Of a DNA stretch of 64,000 nt, positions 49,648-61,255 are shown piece after piece. Source of the DNA: Eutypa lata. Taxonomy: Eukaryota > Ascomycota > Sordariomycetes > Xylariales > Diatrypaceae. The notes under the pieces are model-generated. The model worked only from the letters and a program-made list of their open reading frames with translations, was not told the origin of the DNA and did not search any database. How positions within the stretch are numbered: the stretch's first letter is position 1; each line of letters begins with the position of its first letter. The stretch lies in the NCBI GenBank assembly GCA_022661535.1, contig JAKULF010000003.1, positions 2,170,001 through 2,234,000 on the forward strand. Reading direction: 5' to 3'. The position numbers and the translations under genes were made by a program.

Positions 49648-50730
49648 GCTGTGAGGACCAAGACGGGGTTTTAGATAGTTTGCAACTTAGGAAGATAACG
49701 GGAGGAAATGAGAGGGGGAGGGGAGTAGAGGTGAGAGAGAGAGCAGAGGGTGTCGTCATATGATTGAGTGGGAAAATGCATCGTTAATGAATAAAATGAT
49801 AATTGATCAAGTCATCGAGAGTGAGAGACAGGGGTTGGGAGGCAGCAACGAAACCTAGGATATTAAAAAGTTAATTTACTAAAAACACCATACACATATA
49901 ATACAATGCAACTTACACTCTTTACAACATAGTTCTGATTACTGACTATTTCATCGAATGAATCTACTTATCCAATCACAAGACCAATAGAGCCAATCAG
50001 TAGACATGGAGTAGCGATGAGTGATACATTTGTTTGCTCATCTCGGGGAATCATCTCTATTTATGCAGATCTAACCATGACGTAGTAGGTATAATGAGTA
50101 ATGTGATCAATCCATCAATCAAATCATCATGCACCACCTATCTCATCCATGCGCCGTAGAGTGGAATATAATGTAAATATGCCGGGGATGATTACAGAAA
50201 CAAACAGAAAAAGAAAGATGATTCAGTGAATGATAGAATTCCGTCCATTCCATCCTATTATGATTTAGACCTTTGCTTGCATCTGGAACATATACGGAAA
50301 AGAAAAGGGGAAAAAGTGACGTTTATAAAGTTCGTGATGCCCCCTCCTCATAACCAGGGCTATTCCTAACAACTCCGTAACCTCAAATGATTGGTAGACA
50401 GACATGCTTGCTATAAAAGAGAAATGATGAGAGGAAAAAAGAGAAAACCCCGCGAGCTTGCGTAATACTGCCGTATGGAGGATTGCTAACTCTTCGGAGT
50501 AACATCGAAATCGACTTGCAAGAGCTTCGCCCTAACTAGGACTCGCGATGATGATAGGACGAAATTGCAACATCCCGCAATTTAAACAAATTGAAGGTTC
50601 TAAGCAGCAAGCACCACCATCCAACAAACAGCTATCCAGCACGTGAGTGATATCCACCGTGGAAAACTCTCAGCTGCGCACTTAGTCGCACACATAGCAT
50701 AAGCTATTGACAGACATAGCCTTATAGTAT
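49648..50730. other. Spacer between convergent genes
   Basis: 1.08 kb between the Ser-rich gene and the FYVE/RING gene, both ending towards it. AT-rich, no supported ORF. Confidence 0.5.
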
Positions 50731-52658
50731 TTAATACCCAAAACTATCATGCTGATGGACAGGGCATCTCCCGGGATGATTCACGAACCACGCCTGGATA
50801 CATGTGCGATGGAAGCGACACAAGCACTCGAGCCTCGCCATGGGCACGCCGACCTGGAACTCTTCGAGACAGATGGTGCACTCGGCGTCGTCGACGCAGT
50901 CCTTCTCGGTGGCTGTGTAAGGGAAGATGCCGGTGCGCCGCGTCATGCGCGGGGGCGGGGTCCCGTGCGCGTGCGCCCCCGAAGGAAGTCGCGGCCTGCC
51001 GCTGCCACCACTAGGGCTGTAGGTGCTATGCTGCATGATGCAGTCGTTGATGTGGGCCTCGCGTTGGGCCTCGAAGTCCGGCAGGGAGCGCGAGGGCAGC
51101 TCGTAGTGGCACACGGGACACTCGTCCTCCTCGGCGATCTGCGGCGGTGGCGGCGGTAGGGGCCGGTTGATCCCTGTGCGGTCGCTTCGTCCCCGCCCTG
51201 CTGCCATAGATGACGATGACGCGGATGCAGAAGAGGAGGGCTGCTCGCCGAAGTCTAGGAGGTAGCGAACACGGGCGTTGAGGGAGGAAGGCAGCGTGTG
51301 GGGCTGGTGGTGATGCTGGTGCGGGCGCGATGGGTGGAATGTGGCACCTGGCCACCTGCTGGTTCCGTACTGCGCTGACGAAATCCTCGACGTATTCGTC
51401 CTTGACGAACTCGAGCCGGCGTTCTGTCGAGCATTAGCTATGTCATGCGTCATGCCATAAAATAGGGGGGGACGAACAACCGTCGCGCTTCTGCCTCTAG
51501 CATAATAGTCGCTGATCGGGCTCGGTATAGACTGTGACAAGGGATGAGGAAACTGGGTTTCAGGAGTAAAGTTGCTGCTTGAAGCACTTTGGGATCTATG
51601 GTGAGCTGATCTTGGCTGGTAGTTTGAGGGTGGATGCCGAGTTCCAGGCGGCGTCGTGTTTGGATCTGGTACACAAGGATTGCAAAGCCGGACCGGTTCA
51701 CCTCCAGAAGCGGTGCTGAAGTCGGCAATACCTCCTTCTACGCCATACCGTTGTAGGAAGGCTGTCTCGTGTGGTGGTCGTACAATATACTGATATGGAA
51801 TCGTGATTCGGTGTGGGGAGCAACTGGCACATACGACTCTCCCGCATTTTCTACACCCCAAATGTTAGTCATGTTGGTATTTTCATAATATCTTTGTTAC
51901 TCTTACCGGCAGTGATGTTTCCTAACAAAAAAGCCGAATTGTGTACCGCAGATGGGACAGTAAGTCACCTCAGCATCTGGCTGCCACCGTGGTAGAGTAA
52001 ATTCTGGTGGGGATCTCCGATCGGTCGTCGGGTTAAAAGCTGGTGCTATTGGGGTTGAAGGTGCATCTCGATTTAGAGTTGGCGCGATGTGAGTGATCTG
52101 AGGCACAGCATCGTTTGCTATTGAGCCGCTCTGTGGCTCTCTCGTCTCATCCAACGCCTCCCTAAGGGTGATACCCATCTCGGGCCGGGGGGTATCACTT
52201 CGGGGTATGCGAGCCTCGCCCGACGGTATCAAAGATGTCCTTTCGCGAGATTCATTGCTCTGCGCCAAATCATTGACCAGAGGCTCAGAATCAGGTGTGT
52301 CAATGAGAACACCACCACGACGATCTTCTGTTGGACTAGACCTGTCCTCGACTATGTTCATCCTATCTATTGACGTCGCTCGTCCTGGTCCAGATTCTGA
52401 TCGGATTTCTGCCGTTTGATCAGATGGACTGCTTGGCTCATCCTCGTAACTTTCCGGATTCAAACGTTCTAGTATATGGGTCGGACAATCAAAGTAGTGA
52501 GTGCATTCACCCTCGAGTGAGCGCGAGTGTCGGTAGGGACAAGGCGAAGCTGGGGCGATACTCGCCACATGAGAACTATCCGAATCAGAATCGCTAATCT
52601 CGTAATTGTCATCTGCTGAAGTAGATGGCAAACTAGCCCCTCCCTCGGCAGAGGCCAT
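50731..52658 (-). CDS. FYVE zinc finger + RING-type E3 ligase-like protein
   Basis: Predicted endosomal ubiquitin ligase of 623 residues. Minus-strand exons are 52658-51907 and 51850-50731, and the 56-bp intron (GTAAGA...GTGTAG) falls inside the FYVE finger. Order: acidic, disordered N-terminus; a Cys/His cluster CPYRHSRSLEGECTHYFDCP near 40-60; FYVE-type finger about 234-310 with CPICG, the phosphoinositide motif RKHHCRKCG and the closing CNPC; a long Ser/Pro/His-rich linker with a poly-Pro run; a small CPVC...H..C finger near 495-520; and a C-terminal RING, residues 575-616 (CTICLEEF ... CPVH). FYVE domains bind PI3P on endosomes and the RING recruits E2, so an endosome or vacuole sorting role like yeast Pib1 is inferred. 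The RING is atypical: CLCRFHRTC replaces CxHxxHxxC, and the last zinc ligand is His. Confidence 0.88.
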
Positions 52659-53740
52659 CCTCTATGATGTATTATTCAAGGGGCCAAGGGAGTGACGGGG
52701 TTGCTGTTTCGATATCGCCTAGGCGGAAGGTTCTGTCATGAAGTTGTAGATAGTGATATTTTGACGGTACAGTAACTATAACAGGAACTGCAATACACGG
52801 CGACGAGAACTATTTTATCTAGAAGTGGTAGGAAAAGGGGTCGCGTCGTCGAGAATCGGCTGAGGGTTTCGTACTGAGCGTGCGGGGGAAAGAGAGTTTG
52901 TGTCTTGAAGGTTTAATTAGGGTCGGAGAGAATGATCGTAAGTCGACTTCTGCATAGCTTTAGGTTATCAAGTAATCCTGTCTATATGTGTGGGAGGTTA
53001 CAAAGAAATGTAAAGTAAAAGGATTATGACAACTATAACGATAGCGGTTGATTCAACGAGTCGCAGATAGCTATATTGATTGCTTGAGAAGCTTGATGAA
53101 GTTCACTGGACGGAGATAGTAGGTATGTATGTTTAGGATAAGGTAACTATGCAACTATGCCCCACAGACGTTCCATAGCACTAAGTGGAAACATCACCTC
53201 CAAATATCAGAGACGGTTAGTTATCTTGTTATCTTGGACTGGAATTGGGGCCGACCGAGGCTTATCGCACGCAATACACCTAAAGTATGTCCTATCGCAT
53301 CATCTGAGTCGCGTGAAACTCTACTGTGTTAGGTTAGGTAATATATCATACCAAGTCTTGACCACTCACGGTCGCTAAGATAACACCCCGCAGGTGACAG
53401 GCGCTATCAATTTAGTGGTAACTTATCACCGTATCCCAGGACCCTGCATATCGTCATATCTACGTTGTTGAAATGTGCATGCATGCGAAAGAAGACAGTG
53501 GCATTTTACCACCATTCTTCACTTCTTAGCCATATCTTTTCACCAAATCACGTATATCACCTATCATCCTAGTAACGCAAGTTAGCATTTTCTTTCAGAG
53601 TTCTATAAGAGATGTTTGTTTCTCTCGTACTGTTCTCGGAGAGTTTGGTTGTCCTGAAAGAGAGCCGATACATGTGTATTGAACCTTCTTTATACTGATA
53701 TTAGTGAATAGGGATCTGGGATAATTGGATGCCGAACATC
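52659..53740. other. Spacer upstream of the FYVE/RING gene
   Basis: 1.08 kb. The first part is the promoter of the FYVE/RING gene and the last part the 3' flank of the kinase gene. No supported ORF (53157-53378 has no features). Confidence 0.5.
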
Positions 53741-54747
53741 TCACAATTTATAAAGGTCCAGACGGCCCTTGTAGTCCTCTTTAGGGTGAGAGATCTCTAC
53801 GGATGAGTGGTAGGCTTCTCGATACTCGGGTCCAAACCGGTTGCAAGCTGGCATCCATTGGCCAAACTCATCTGCATCACAATGTAATATCTCAATATAC
53901 GTTCCCCTGGTTATAATTCTCAATGAATACGACTTACACTCGTTGTGCGCATAGAAGCAGCAAGCATCGAAGATGAGTGACTCTCCCGTGGTTGTATCGA
54001 TACCCGAGTTCCCATACCATAAATCTCCATGGACAAGCGATGGTTTCACGGACCGACCATCGCTCTCGAGTGGCTGAAGTAATCGTGGTATAACCTTGTC
54101 AAATAGCACTGGCAATAAAGTGTCTAACTCGGCATCTGGTCCTTTCGCTTCTATCTCGAATTTGAGCGCTAGCTTGAGATTTTTGGTGAAGAAGACCTCC
54201 CAGCTGTCTTCCCAGTCGTTCACTTGTGGCAGATTACCACTATAAGTGGCTACGTGGAACCCGAATTTGCCGTTTGGCGACTGGCTGTCCTGGTGCAATG
54301 CTGCCAGCCGACTGCCAAACTCACCTGGGTCTGGCTTCTCCTCTTTCATGTTTCGGAACTCGCAAAGGAAGAAGTGCGTGTCGGGAAGACACTGGTAAGT
54401 TCCCCAAGCAACTGGCTTTGGCGCGAAGGCGGGTGACACTTCGTATATTGCTTTCATGGATTCAAACTCCCCGTGGACCATTTTCCTGCCAATCTCATGG
54501 TTTATGACTTTCATGAAGAATGGCTGGCGAGTTCCATCTACTAATTGAACGTCAATTCGGATTGGCTTGGTCCAGAAGCTGGTGCCATGATATCGTGTGG
54601 AAATCACTTGACAGTCCTTAGGGAGTGCTATGTACCCATCAGTTAGGGAGGATGGCTGGCTACTACAATACTGACAGTGAACAGACCTGCTATAATACTA
54701 GGATCAAGATGTATGATTTCCTGGTCGGGAAATGGCTGATTGGTCAT
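53741..54747 (-). CDS. Fructosamine-kinase family protein (ketosamine-3-kinase-like)
   Basis: Small-molecule kinase of the fructosamine-kinase/APH fold, 293 residues. Family members phosphorylate sugar amines on glycated proteins or metabolites and so start deglycation. Minus-strand exons are 54747-54687, 54627-53938 and 53871-53741. The first exon (starting MTNQPFPDQEIIHLDPSIIA) was recovered from sequence: its junction rebuilds AALPKDCQVISTRYHGTSFW, the family N-terminus with the Gly-loop equivalent. The second junction rebuilds HNEYEFGQW, also a family hallmark. Lys at FFMKV is the ATP-anchoring residue. HGDLWYGN with His220 and Asp222 is the catalytic loop, and IFDACCFYAHNE the metal-binding segment. 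The first intron's donor is GTCTGT, which is weak but in phase. Fungal paralogues often have unknown substrates, so the exact substrate is open. Confidence 0.88.
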
Positions 54748-55103
54748 TTCGCAACTCATGGCTGTTCATTAGGCAGGCGCGTGATGAAAAACATTGAGGT
54801 GTCATATTAGAGATTGTGTTGGTGGAGAAATGATCATCTTATCTCCTACACGAAACGATTAGGTAACATAAGTCCTGTAACCAACAACCAACAAACTGAT
54901 ATTTAGAGCTAGTACTGGGGTATTATCGAGTCACTTCCTAATTAAATATTTTAGAGTTTATAGCTATTTGCAATAATGAAATGCTATTTCAATTCGTCAA
55001 TGTACCACATGAACAAATACGAATATAAAACGAGCACCCTAACCTTCATCCTCGAAACTACAAAACTAACTCAACCCCTATTCGCAACACCTTACTTAAT
55101 TCC
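54748..55103. other. Short spacer between kinase and deaminase genes
   Basis: 356 bp between two genes on the same strand. It serves as promoter of the kinase gene and 3' flank of the deaminase gene. AT-rich, nothing else seen. Confidence 0.5.
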
Positions 55104-55652
55104 TCATCTTCCACCCCCTTCATGTCCCGCAACTGCAACCCCCCTAATCTCCTCCTCTAGCCCGTCCCCTTCCACAACGACAACCTCAACACCGCCCTCC
55201 CTCAACATCCGCATACCCGTACAACGCGCCACAAACACATCCGGCTCCGCAATACCCACATAGACAATCCCAACGGCCCCCTTTAGCGCCAAGATCCGAT
55301 CAGCACACGCCCGTCTCCCGCTCAGGCGCTCGCTGCACGGCTCCATCGTCGTGTACAGGACCGTCCGCGGCGGCAGGACCTCCGCCACGCGCTCCTCTGG
55401 CACGTCGTGCGCGGCTGCTATCTTGGCCAGACAGCACTGCTCTGCGTGCATGGCGGGGAGCTCGAGCGAGTAACCCGTTGATAGGATTTCGTTCCCGTCG
55501 GAGTCCACGAGGAGAGCGCCCACGCTGTATTTCGTCGACATGGGCGGGGAGAGTCGCGCTTGCGCGAGCGCGAGGCGCATGAAGCGCTGGTGGATTTTCT
55601 CGCGTGTTGATGGGAGATCTGAGGGTTGGGGGGTGGTGGTATTAGACATCAT
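55104..55652 (-). CDS. Cytidine/deoxycytidylate-type zinc deaminase (DRAP/RibD-like group)
   Basis: Single-exon gene for a 182-residue deaminase-fold enzyme. Zinc ligands and proton shuttle are visible: His69 and Glu71 in MHAEQCC, then Cys106 and Cys116 in MEPCSERLSGRRAC. The PCx9C spacing, rather than PCx2C, is typical of the fungal group related to pyrimidine/riboflavin-pathway deaminases (MEPCs.RLSG). VGALLVDSDG and ILSTGYSLELPAMHAE are the usual preceding strand and helix. The C-terminal GVEVVVVEGDGLEEEIRG then VAVAGHE is also characteristic. It hydrolyses an amino group on a pyrimidine-like ring, but which one cannot be read. A second ATG at codon 2 is possible. It is upstream of and collinear with the fructosamine-kinase-like gene, and both could act in small-metabolite repair (inference only). 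Confidence 0.88.
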   Translation of the reverse strand: MMSNTTTPQPSDLPSTREKIHQRFMRLALAQARLSPPMSTKYSVGALLVDSDGNEILSTGYSLELPAMHAEQCCLAKIAAAHDVPEERVAEVLPPRTVLYTTMEPCSERLSGRRACADRILALKGAVGIVYVGIAEPDVFVARCTGMRMLREGGVEVVVVEGDGLEEEIRGVAVAGHEGGGR

Positions 55653-56742
55653 GTATTATAGGGGTGAGGGGAATACAATGTCTTTAAAGCGTAAATATAT
55701 TAAATTATCTGTTTATCTTAACTGTGTACGATATTAACTAAGGGATTAGCATTGAAATAAACAAATGATATTAATTTGTAAAGAACTGCAAAATTTTAAT
55801 AAATGGACAAAACCCATATGCCAAATGTATTGGTGTCAGTATGGTATGCTGTATAACTGCAGATCACTAGGAAGAAAGGAAAAAATCTATGTACAGATGG
55901 GACAGGTCTGCATCTTATATATAGCAGGAAGCCAAGGGCTTTGCACGTGACAGCCATGCCACTGACCTTCTTAATCATAAACCCCAAATCAGTAATTACA
56001 TTCATTTTTTAACCGGTTAAAGGGGCTAAAAGGAGTTGAATGGTATGACGAGGGCTATAGGGCTTAAAACTAAATATTTATTTAGCAATAAGTTTCTTTG
56101 GTTCTAAGGTCCATGAAGTCCTTCTACCCGCTCTATACGACTGTAGGAATGTCGGCTATCTATATGCGAAATAAAAGTACGTATCTGTAATATCCTCCTG
56201 CTGTTTTAGCCGCCAATAATATGTGCTGGCGCTACCTATTAGGAATCTTTGCATTCCGCTCCTGTCGAATAACCTTTGAGCAGTTGGCATGTTGGCTGGC
56301 TTTGCAGATATCCTGCAGCTAACAACACTTGGCTCCATTCGCCGTGTGACAGTAAGGCTGTAGCAAGGTGTATATAGGCTATATCTAGTCGAAGATTCCT
56401 GACCTAGATACGAATACAGACTAAGCTTCCTGACAATACCTGATATACTCCGACATGCTAACAGAAGTCTTAAAATTAAAATAAAATGTATACATAATGG
56501 TTTAATATCCTTCATACCCTTTCATGTTTAACCACCGTTTGATTCGATGGCGCATCAGTTCCTGCTGAAACCGACCGCACCTCCCAGTCTCTTGTAATGT
56601 ATATCTCGTCAGCACCCTCGGTAGAATGCTGGTTTCCAGGCGGCCCTAAAGTTAAAAAAAGAAGGAGATACGTTAACATATCAACGACATCAGAAAGGAG
56701 GAAAGTCTCTGCACCTCCCTCCCCTTCGCCCCGCTCTAGGTA
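55653..56742. other. Gene-free spacer
   Basis: 1.09 kb, AT-rich, with no supported gene. A 119-codon minus-strand ORF at 56156-56515 has no recognisable pattern. Confidence 0.5.
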
Positions 56743-58235
56743 CTAACTTTCAACTTTATCGTCACCGCGGAGAGCCCTACTATGATGCTTATTGAAACTG
56801 ACGAGCGGAATCTCGGGCGCACTCTCCTCACCGAGCCTCTCAAACTGGTGGCTGCGGGCGCTCCCGATCGTGTTGTTTCCTGCTGATTTTTTATTGTAGC
56901 CGCCGCTGCCACTGCTGGGGCCGCCGCCGCTGCTCCACCCCAAGGACGACCTGAATATCTTCTTCAGAACCGGAGGTAGGACGGGTAGGTTTGCGTTAAT
57001 GAACCCCAGCAGGGGTACCAGCGCGGACAGTAACGTAATAGTTGAGATACTGTAGGTCGAGTCACTCGCGTCGAGCTCAAGCATGAATTTTATGCGCGCC
57101 GAGGTGACGCCAATGATACTACCGCCCAGGGGATCGATTAGTGGATGAACTTACTTCGCATGATTATGAGAAGCTCCATCTATTCTTGTAAAATGTGAAG
57201 AAGCGGAAGGGGGTTATGGGGAAACGGTTCATTCGGCGAGCGAAATCAAGAGACAAGAAGTAACAATACGAGAGCGCAACACATACAAGAAGCCCAAGCC
57301 GAAAACAAAAGTCAGCGCGACCTTCTTCACGGCGGGGAGCTGTAGGCCCCAGAGAATGGGCATCGGAAGCGAAATAACAATGACGTCGATGCCAAGATCC
57401 GAGGAAGCGCAGGCGGCGTACATGGCCTGGTTGTTGCCGCAGTGGGCTTCCGGGACGTTGTCGAGCGGCTCCCAGAGCGCGCGGGGCGGGATGCAGAATA
57501 GTGCGGTACCAAAGAAGGCGCCGAACCAGAATGCGACGCAGAGGCCCATGACGACCAGAACGGCGCGCTTGAAGATCGGGTTGTAGAACATCTTTAGATA
57601 AAAGTGCAGGATCGAGAGCTTGATGAGCGTCACCAGCGTGACCCAGTGCAAGTCGATCACGTAAAGAAGCTATTGTATTCTCTCGTTAGCGGACTTGGCT
57701 TTGCTTTTCGTTTCACCTTCGTTATACGTTTATTTCCATCTCCTACTTATTTCACATCGTACATAGGTACCTAGAGAATCTCGGGAAAGTAACTCACCTT
57801 GCGGAAATAGTATGGCAGATCAGGGCTTACCGCCTCGACTTCTGCGACATGGAGTCCGAGGCCACATTTCAAGATCATGGCCACCTCAAGGGCATAACGG
57901 GACGTTAATAGTGGCTGCAGCATTCAATAGAAGCATCTGAAGTTAGCAGAGGACATCATGAAGACATTGGCGTGATAGGGACGTATATATATGATCGGAA
58001 GAAGTAATGTGATCTAGTAAGGAAGGAGTGAAAAAGGCTGAGAAGGATTTACCGCCGCGACGATGATCAACCAGTCGTTGAGCTGCCACTCCGCCCTTTG
58101 CAGCCGCCTTGACCACAGCCTCAAGCCGAGCGACAGATAGGCGATGGCAAGCAAGATGGTTTCGGTGGCGAGATCCGTCATCCCAGGCCCATTGCGGGGG
58201 AGGGCATCGATGAGGTTCCCTTTAGGGGGGGCCAT
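56743..58235 (-). CDS. PTH11/rhodopsin-domain-like seven-helix membrane protein
   Basis: Integral membrane protein of 352 residues in the fungal rhodopsin-domain (PTH11-type, DUF-like) family, whose best-known member senses surface cues in plant-infecting fungi. Minus-strand exons are 58235-58053, 57914-57798, 57669-57287 and 57118-56743, with introns of 138, 128 and 168 bp. Splicing rebuilds continuous family sequence: helix 1 (LATETILLAIAYLSLGLRLW) and QLNDWLIIVAA; then ILKCGLGLHVAEV and PDLPYYFRK; then LYVIDLHWVTLVTLIKLSIL and HFYLKMF; a Cys-containing outer loop, WEPLDNVPEAHCGNNQAMYA; ASSDLGIDVIVISLPMPILW; and the last helices ending in ALVPLLGFINANLPVLPPVL. The cytoplasmic tail is Gly/Ser-rich. 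No CFEM domain is present. The ligand and role are unknown. Acceptor 57119 was chosen by phase; other acceptors give stops. Confidence 0.85.
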
Positions 58236-59544
58236 ATCGTACGTTTGCGTCTATCCAATGAAGCGCAATATTTAAGGATTTGTTAAACGTTGGATTCAGC
58301 GGCAGAGAAATTATCCGAAAACGCTGCAGTAGTTCTTGCAGAAGCTGCTACACCTTTAGACCCTATCTAATAGGAAGCGAATTCTCCATAGTTTATAGAT
58401 GTTCGAGAAGGAGAGGTTAAAATTCAGGGTTGATATGGGTCATGTAAACTTCAGGCACAGCACGGAATACAACACACCAATACAACAACAAGCGGCACAG
58501 GAAGAGGGAAGATGGGGAGGGGGGTTGCTTTGATCATTTGAATGATTGATATGTGCTTACTACTATTACAACTACTGAATTGGATCTGACTCTCTATACG
58601 TAATAGGATGTCGGATTGCTCCTCACTACCTTCATGCATTGCAACCGTCCTTGTGTTTCGCCAAATTGGACCGAAGGGAAGTTTGGTTATTGGACTCTAT
58701 CTTATAGGTATACATGGTCGGCAGAGGAAGTACAGTAGCTGCAAAGAGTGTGTTCTCTTTCCTGTTCCTACTGCACGCACGAACCACACTAGGCAAGATA
58801 TGCGAAAGCGGAATGACCGCCATGCGCATGTCGGAAGTGGCGCACTCCAGTAGCTGAGTAGTAACATTGGTGTGTAGATAACGTGCGTAAAGGTTGCCTA
58901 CGTATGTGACGAAGTCAAGGGTGGCCGGAGCTTACACAGTATTGTTTACCCTCCTACACATTGTCACATTTGCAGGCATCATGTAAAATATTAGACTGCA
59001 CTCTGATGTAACCTGTCGGGGTTTACTGGCGAATGAATGGGAGAGAGCCACTATCCTCTTGGCGAAATCAGCATCAGCATTGTGAATTAAACGGGGAAGC
59101 TCACCGGATTTTTGCTTCCGAATACAGTCTCTGCATCAATTATTTCTTGTGTTTCATTGCCTACTTGTCCGGGCCACTTCTCTTTTCTGCAAGTAGGTAG
59201 AGAGTGGATCTGAAGGATTTACAATGCAACTTCACATGATATTACTTGCAGCATCATTCATCTAAACCTAGACGCTTTGGGGATCCCCCATACAACTCCA
59301 TTATATCCCCGAAAGGTATTTTGTACATTGGATGGCATATCCTGTTGTGCCTAACGAAGCTTATATCTTGTAAAATAACCACATTTAAAACTCGGTCTAC
59401 CCCTCACAGTAAGAGGGAAACTGAAGGAGCGACATCAAGAAAAGCAACCCAGCCCCTGAAAACGCTCGCCTATAACCGGACACAAGTAGCTCTTCGTATC
59501 CTTGTAGTCCAGCATAACCTTGAGATGTGATATGGAGCGCTCGC
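58236..59544. other. Gene-free spacer
   Basis: 1.3 kb between the promoter of the PTH11-like gene and the 3' end of the FAD oxidoreductase gene. Small ORFs (58451-58853, 59246-59530) overlap one another on both strands and lack protein-like features. Confidence 0.5.
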
Positions 59545-61255
59545 TCACGCGATAGGGGCATAGAAACTGAATTTCCGCTCCGGGTCGTACTTGTTCTTCA
59601 AGGAAAGCAGCCGGTCTTGACGCCACTGCTCGTATCCGTACATATTCCGCGTTGACTCGTCTCCGAAAGCGTAGTTGACATACGTGTGTAGCTCAGACTG
59701 GCCACTGCCTTCGTGCAGGATCTGACGGAGGTCTTCGCCTAGTGTCGCTGCCGTCTTTTCGAGCTCCGGACCCCCGGGCGGGTAGATGATCAACGGTGCA
59801 AGGAGAAGGGTGTCGTCTCTGTAAGGGTAGGCGGTCGACTCACTGGGGATAGCTTGGACGCCCTGTAGTGAGTATCCCTCATACAGGAAAAGCGAGCCGT
59901 TAAGGGCTGGTATCTCTTGTGTGGTAGAGGCGAAGAGGTCGTATACTTTCCGCATTGCCTCGGTATTGTATATTTTAAGGTCGATGGGAAACCGCGTGTT
60001 AACAAGACCAACCTTCTGACATGGCGGGCTTTCGTTGCTGTTCCCAGTCCAGGCAGCGAGATCGGTATACTTCCCTCCGTTGGCATCCATAGCTATTGGA
60101 CCCAGGTCGGCAAACGGGGTAGTGTAGATGGGGTCTACGGCTGTGACACCTTCTTGGAGGATATAGAAAGCAATGAGCGGGGCGGTCGGATCGATGTCGG
60201 GGCTGTTGAAGAAAAAGCCATAATTGACGACATCCACGGGCTGCGTACCGTTCTTCAGTTGATAGTCGTTGATGGCGCGGTAGAGGTCCTCGACCTTGTC
60301 ACCGGTAAATGTAAAGCTCTGATATGCCCAGTCGGGGTGTTCGATATCGTAGATCTTGGAGGTGACAGAGGTTACAATGCCGAAATTGTGACCAGCGCCT
60401 CGCATAGCCCACCATAGATCAGGGGAGGATGCCTCGTCGATTGTTTGCATAGTCCCATCAGCCAGTACGATGTTCATGGAGACAAACTGATCCGAGACAA
60501 GCCCATGGTGTCCTTGAAGATAGCCATGGCCACCTCCCAGCCCAGGCCCAAGAATGCTTGTACACTCGCAAGCTCCAGTTACTGTCTCCTTAATTAGCTT
60601 GTATATTGTCTTGCCACCATGAAAAGTCACCATCCAATGCCTCAAGCATCATACGAACCTGTCTGCTTCTTTGCGGGCCAGAGAGTGTCGGTAACGGTTT
60701 TGGTCAAGGTGCCACCGCCGATCTTGGCAGTTTTCCCATCTTCTGATATTTGGACAGAATTCAATTGGTTCATCCAGATCTCGATACCATTCTTCATTCT
60801 TCCTACTGTCGTGATGGCTCCGTGGCCGCCGTTGACGGCTAGGTAAGGTATTCCCTTTTCATTCGCATATTTCACCTGAAACCCGATATCAGCGCTGCAA
60901 GACGTAGGTACGCAAACTCTAAAAGCCTTACCGTCTCAGCGACATCATCTTCGACGCTGGGAACAACGACGACGCTTATCGTTGGCGCATCCAACACGGA
61001 CCATCTGTTCGTTGCGGTATCGAAGCCGGGATCTCCTGGAACGTAAACTTGGGCGTTTTGAGAAAGCCTATCGGCAAGATCTTTCGGGTCGCTCCGCGGA
61101 CTACAGATTGCCCCAAGCCAGCTTTCCGCGGTCAGGCTTTTGCAAGTGGAAGATATGGCCCAGGCCGCTATGGCCGTGATGACCTCCATTTTGAACCGTC
61201 GCGTCGCTGGCGAAAAAGGGAGCGAGAACAGAGAAGCGGCAAAAGGACTATTCAT
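59545..61255 (-). CDS. FAD-linked oxidoreductase, berberine-bridge-enzyme-like
   Basis: Flavoprotein of the PCMH-type FAD (FAD_binding_4) plus BBE family, 525 residues. Minus-strand exons are 61255-60932, 60875-60659 and 60581-59545, with introns of 57 and 77 bp. Domain order: hydrophobic N-terminus (residues about 23-45; an in-frame Met23 could be the real start of a signal peptide); FAD domain from about 85 with TNRWSVLDAPTISVVVVPS; NGGHGA with His126 and GACEC with Cys185/187 followed by LGPGLGGGHG, positions where this family attaches FAD by His and Cys; GAGHNFGIVTSVT; and the C-terminal BBE segment YVNYAFGDESTRNMYG with YDPERKFSFY. Such enzymes oxidise alcohols, sugars or alkaloid and polyketide intermediates. 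It is divergent from a P450 over an 882-bp spacer, a common arrangement in fungal metabolite clusters. Confidence 0.9.

Noticed and set aside
49113..49661. 182-codon minus-strand ORF opposite the Ser-rich surface protein
   Set aside because: Its composition (Glu/Asp/Ala runs) is the reverse complement of Ser codons. The plus strand has a signal peptide and a GPI signal.
50749..51159. 136-codon plus-strand ORF opposite the RING region
   Set aside because: Shadow of the FYVE/RING gene, whose zinc ligands fix the strand.
60642..60846. Plus-strand ORF over the FAD oxidoreductase exon 2
   Set aside because: Shadow. The minus-strand exon carries the FAD-site NGGHGA in a spliced frame.
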